Shown piece after piece: positions 61,783-64,000 of a stretch of DNA of 64,000 nucleotides. The notes beneath the pieces are model-generated. The model was not told where the DNA came from. It worked only from the letters and a program-made list of their open reading frames with translations, and searched no databases. The stretch is from assembly GCA_910588045.1 (NCBI GenBank), contig CAJUPS010000005.1, positions 1 through 64,000 on the forward strand. The letters are read 5' to 3'. Numbering within the stretch: the stretch's first letter is position 1; each line of letters opens with the position of its first letter. The position numbers and the translations under genes are program-made. The DNA comes from an uncultured Oscillospiraceae bacterium (GTDB taxonomy: Bacteria; Bacillota; Clostridia; Oscillospirales; Oscillospiraceae).

Positions 61783-62919
61783 GTGGAGCCGATATACCAA
61801 TGCTGCTACACCAACGCAACACAGAGCGCTGGAGACAAGGTGACATCCGGCTGGCAGACGACCGCCGTCTCGCCGGACATCCCCCGGGATGCCCACGAGA
61901 CCTGCGTCAAGCTGCAAAACGCCAACGCCCCCCTCTGCGCCAACGCAGTGGATGAGCGGGGAAATGTGCTGGCGCTCTGGGAAATTCTCGGAGATGGCAG
62001 CTATCTATATGTCATCCAGACGCAATTCGGGCTGACCGACCGCCTGGGCCGCCCCAATATGTTTTCCCACGCCGTCATCTTTCCCCTGCGGAACAACCGG
62101 GATATTTTCTGGAACCCCAATTTCTTTCTGGCGCTGCACCCGTCCTGCTTCCTGCGGGGAGGGGACCGGCTCACCTGGGAGAATACGCCCGCCTATGCCA
62201 CGTCCCTCTCGCTGGAAACGGCCATGCGCTGGGCCAGGCTGGACCGGGAGAGGTACGCCGCGCTGGTCAGATGCGTCTATGCGCAATCCAGCGGACCGAA
62301 GGGTACGGAGCCCCTGTATATTGAATATGACGGCACCGCACGGCAGCTGCGGGGACTGCTCACCTGCATCTATGGAGGGATCCCCTGGTATATGCGCAGG
62401 AACCTTCGCATTGCGTCCTGTCCCACGGCCAACGACAGCGGCAAAAACCTGGTTTTCAGTCAGAACGCCCGGACGAAGGCGTCGTACCTCATCCCCCAGA
62501 CCGGGGAAAACAACATCCTCACCTCCCGCATCGAGCGGAGGATCCACCGGTACGGATTCATTGATCACGCCGTGCGGGAGCTTCCATTGGAGGAGTTCCC
62601 AAGCCATTTTGAACGATTGGAGAAGACGGCCGCCTGCCTCGGCGACGTGTCGGCCTCCAACAGTCAGGTTTTGAAGCTGGCCTTTTACTTCTGGACCCGT
62701 CCGGATATGTCCGCGTACACAGACGAGGAGCTGGAGAGCAATCTCAGCGACGCTCTGCGTCTGCCGCCTGCGGATAACCAGCTCTTGGAGAACTTTCTGA
62801 CGCGGATGCTCAGGGAGGTGAAACGGCGTGGCCTCCGGCTGACGGATGAAAGTAAGGCGCTGCTGAATGCGTGGATGGCCGTCACAAAGTCCGAGGACCT
62901 CAAGGCCGCTGGCCGCTAA
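61783..62919 (+). CDS. GAP1-like protein, short form
   Basis: The 378-aa protein starts at GTG behind AGGAGGAGAG and repeats the N-terminal half of the 828-aa protein: YQCCYTNATQSAGDKVTSGW, TQFGLTDRLGRPNMFSHAVI, TGENNILTSRIERRIHRYGF. The C-terminal helical half is absent, so it is either a regulator competing with the long form or a dedicated adaptor for the second vWA protein, whose gene lies directly before it. It ends the operon and converges with the RpiR gene. Confidence 0.72.
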   Translation: MEPIYQCCYTNATQSAGDKVTSGWQTTAVSPDIPRDAHETCVKLQNANAPLCANAVDERGNVLALWEILGDGSYLYVIQTQFGLTDRLGRPNMFSHAVIFPLRNNRDIFWNPNFFLALHPSCFLRGGDRLTWENTPAYATSLSLETAMRWARLDRERYAALVRCVYAQSSGPKGTEPLYIEYDGTARQLRGLLTCIYGGIPWYMRRNLRIASCPTANDSGKNLVFSQNARTKASYLIPQTGENNILTSRIERRIHRYGFIDHAVRELPLEEFPSHFERLEKTAACLGDVSASNSQVLKLAFYFWTRPDMSAYTDEELESNLSDALRLPPADNQLLENFLTRMLREVKRRGLRLTDESKALLNAWMAVTKSEDLKAAGR

Positions 62920-62954
62920 TCTATCACGTCTGGCCCCGCACGGCCGTTCCGCAC

Positions 62955-63821
62955 CTACAGATGCTTCACCGTAACGGACCGGGCCGTGCGCTCCCGGTTC
63001 CGGGAGGTGTCCTGCGGATTTTGTCGGCAGAACTCATTGACCAACACGTCCACAAGAAACAGCTGCGCGACCTTGGCAGAAATGCTCCCGGTTTGCAGGG
63101 GCGTCTCCCTGCTCCCGCAGGGAAGGACGACGTCGGCGTACCGGGCCGCGGGACTTTTGGCGTGGCGGGTGATGAGAATAATCCTCACCCCGTTCTCCCG
63201 GGCCAGGTGCAGGATCTCCTCCCCGTCCCGCGTTGCACCGGAATAGCTGAAATAGAGGAGGACGTCCTCGGTCGAACACAGGGAAACCGTACAGGTCTGC
63301 AAATGGTTGTCGGAGATGGTGTGAAAGCGGGGCGATACCGTGCTGAAGCGGGCCCACGCGTCCTGGGCGATCAGGCCGCTGGCCCCCTGTCCGAAGCAAT
63401 ATACGCATCGGGCATCCGACAGATATTGGACGGCCTGCCGGATGGCGTCCGCCTGCAACAGGAAGAGGGTCTCCGTCATGGCGGAAATGTTATTCGCCAA
63501 GAGCTTCCGAGCCATCTCCTCCACCGTGTCCTCTATCCGGATCTGCATCTCCTCCCCCATGGGCGTCACACTGAGCAGGGGGGAGGAGGACAGGGCCTTG
63601 GACAGCGCCACCTTGAATGCGGCGTACCCCTCATAGCCCAGCGCCCGGCAAAACCGGGACACGGTGGCATCCCCCACTCCGCATTCCTCCGCCAGACCGG
63701 AGACGGAGAGGAAGGGGACCTCGCTCCTGTGGGTCAAAATGTAAGCGATGATCTTTTTTTCCGACTTTGTGGCCTTTGAGGAAAAGCGCTCGATCTCTTC
63801 AAACGGCTGCGTACCCTGCAT
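62955..63821 (-). CDS. MurR/RpiR-family transcriptional regulator
   Basis: A 288-aa protein with an N-terminal RpiR HTH (FLSVSGLAEECGVGDATVSR, then FCRALGYEGYAAFK) and a C-terminal SIS sugar-phosphate-binding domain (VYCFGQGASGLIAQDA, LYFSYSGATRDGEEIL). Family members control sugar or amino-sugar metabolism in response to a phosphosugar. Its targets are probably to the right of the window, since nothing sugar-related lies near on the left. Confidence 0.92.
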   Translation of the reverse strand: MQGTQPFEEIERFSSKATKSEKKIIAYILTHRSEVPFLSVSGLAEECGVGDATVSRFCRALGYEGYAAFKVALSKALSSSPLLSVTPMGEEMQIRIEDTVEEMARKLLANNISAMTETLFLLQADAIRQAVQYLSDARCVYCFGQGASGLIAQDAWARFSTVSPRFHTISDNHLQTCTVSLCSTEDVLLYFSYSGATRDGEEILHLARENGVRIILITRHAKSPAARYADVVLPCGSRETPLQTGSISAKVAQLFLVDVLVNEFCRQNPQDTSRNRERTARSVTVKHL

Positions 63822-64000
63822 AAAAGCTACCTCCTGATTGACCTGGGCCGTTCCGGTGGGACGGCCCTTCTTTTTGTGAGAAATTTCATCGGGTTTTTGT
63901 CCATTCTACCATAAGAAAGCGCCGCCGGAAAGAGTGCGGCATCATTTTTATGAAAATCTCTATATCAAAATTTCGGGAATAAATTTGTACAATCCCACAA

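Noticed and set aside
1..64000. CRISPR arrays, tRNA or rRNA genes
   Set aside because: No regularly spaced direct repeats and no cloverleaf or rRNA-like sequence were noticed when reading intergenic regions. A dedicated tRNA scan was not possible.

Overview
The window is high-GC DNA from a low-GC-phylum gut-type Clostridium relative. The best guess is an Oscillospiraceae-like genome (Flavonifractor / Intestinimonas / Lawsonibacter group). This rests on clostridial-style genes (DapH-type lysine pathway behind a lysine riboswitch, YesM/YesN control of a CUT1 sugar transporter, TVP38, RpiR and AraC regulators), strong AGGAGG ribosome sites and sigma-A promoters. It is an inference from gene content, not from a marker gene. 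No rRNA, tRNA or CRISPR array was seen.

Layout. 0-5 kb: a dCMP-deaminase-like gene, then a lysine riboswitch with terminator controlling dapA-dapB-dapH, then hemW on the other strand. 5-8 kb: a minus-strand membrane operon (MFS carrier, small membrane proteins, SH3-like exported protein) whose last gene starts inside a perfect parS-like 16-mer, a MITE, and a divergent HTH/49-aa gene pair with two matching operators. 8-16 kb: a carbohydrate locus (CE7 esterase, CUT1 permeases and binding protein) with a divergent YesM/YesN two-component system. 16-26 kb: a mixed region with an AAA+ ATPase, a low-GC phosphotransferase, a metallo-beta-lactamase-fold hydrolase, deoD, a GmrSD-like DUF262/HNH protein, a MATE gene broken by one amber codon, and an AraC regulator. 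26-33.6 kb: radical SAM + TVP38, then a TetR regulator, an HdeD-like protein, an MMPL exporter and a YhgE-like LxxG-heptad protein.

33.8-62.9 kb is the remarkable part: about 29 kb with 20 genes in two divergent operons, driven from a 339-bp region with a good sigma-A-type promoter on each side. The minus operon encodes a dynamin-like large GTPase, three paralogous small P-loop GTPase-like proteins, two paralogous YCSY-domain proteins with C-terminal membrane anchors, and three M48-type peptidase paralogs of which only one keeps HExxH. The plus operon encodes an exported, membrane-anchored vWA protein, a 1148-aa tubulin/FtsZ-superfamily protein, two unrecognised proteins, a zinc-ribbon GTPase, a long GTPase-associated (GAP1-like) protein, a protein-kinase fold lacking key residues, a Sel1-like membrane protein, a polytopic membrane protein, a second vWA membrane protein and a short GAP1-like protein. 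The mix of tubulin-like filament former, vWA adhesin, several GTPases, dynamin-like protein and membrane proteins points to a multi-component membrane-remodelling, envelope-surveillance or conflict (defence) machine. It resembles the tubulin-like/vWA/GTPase neighbourhoods and GAP1/double-GTPase systems predicted by comparative genomics, but is more elaborate than any version I can recall.

Small repeats are frequent: three MITE-like inverted-repeat elements of about 160 bp, two partial copies that lie beside the two vWA genes of the large system, a hairpin repeat upstream of both dapA and the AAA+ gene, and a 37-bp near-perfect palindrome. The window ends with a convergent RpiR-type regulator.
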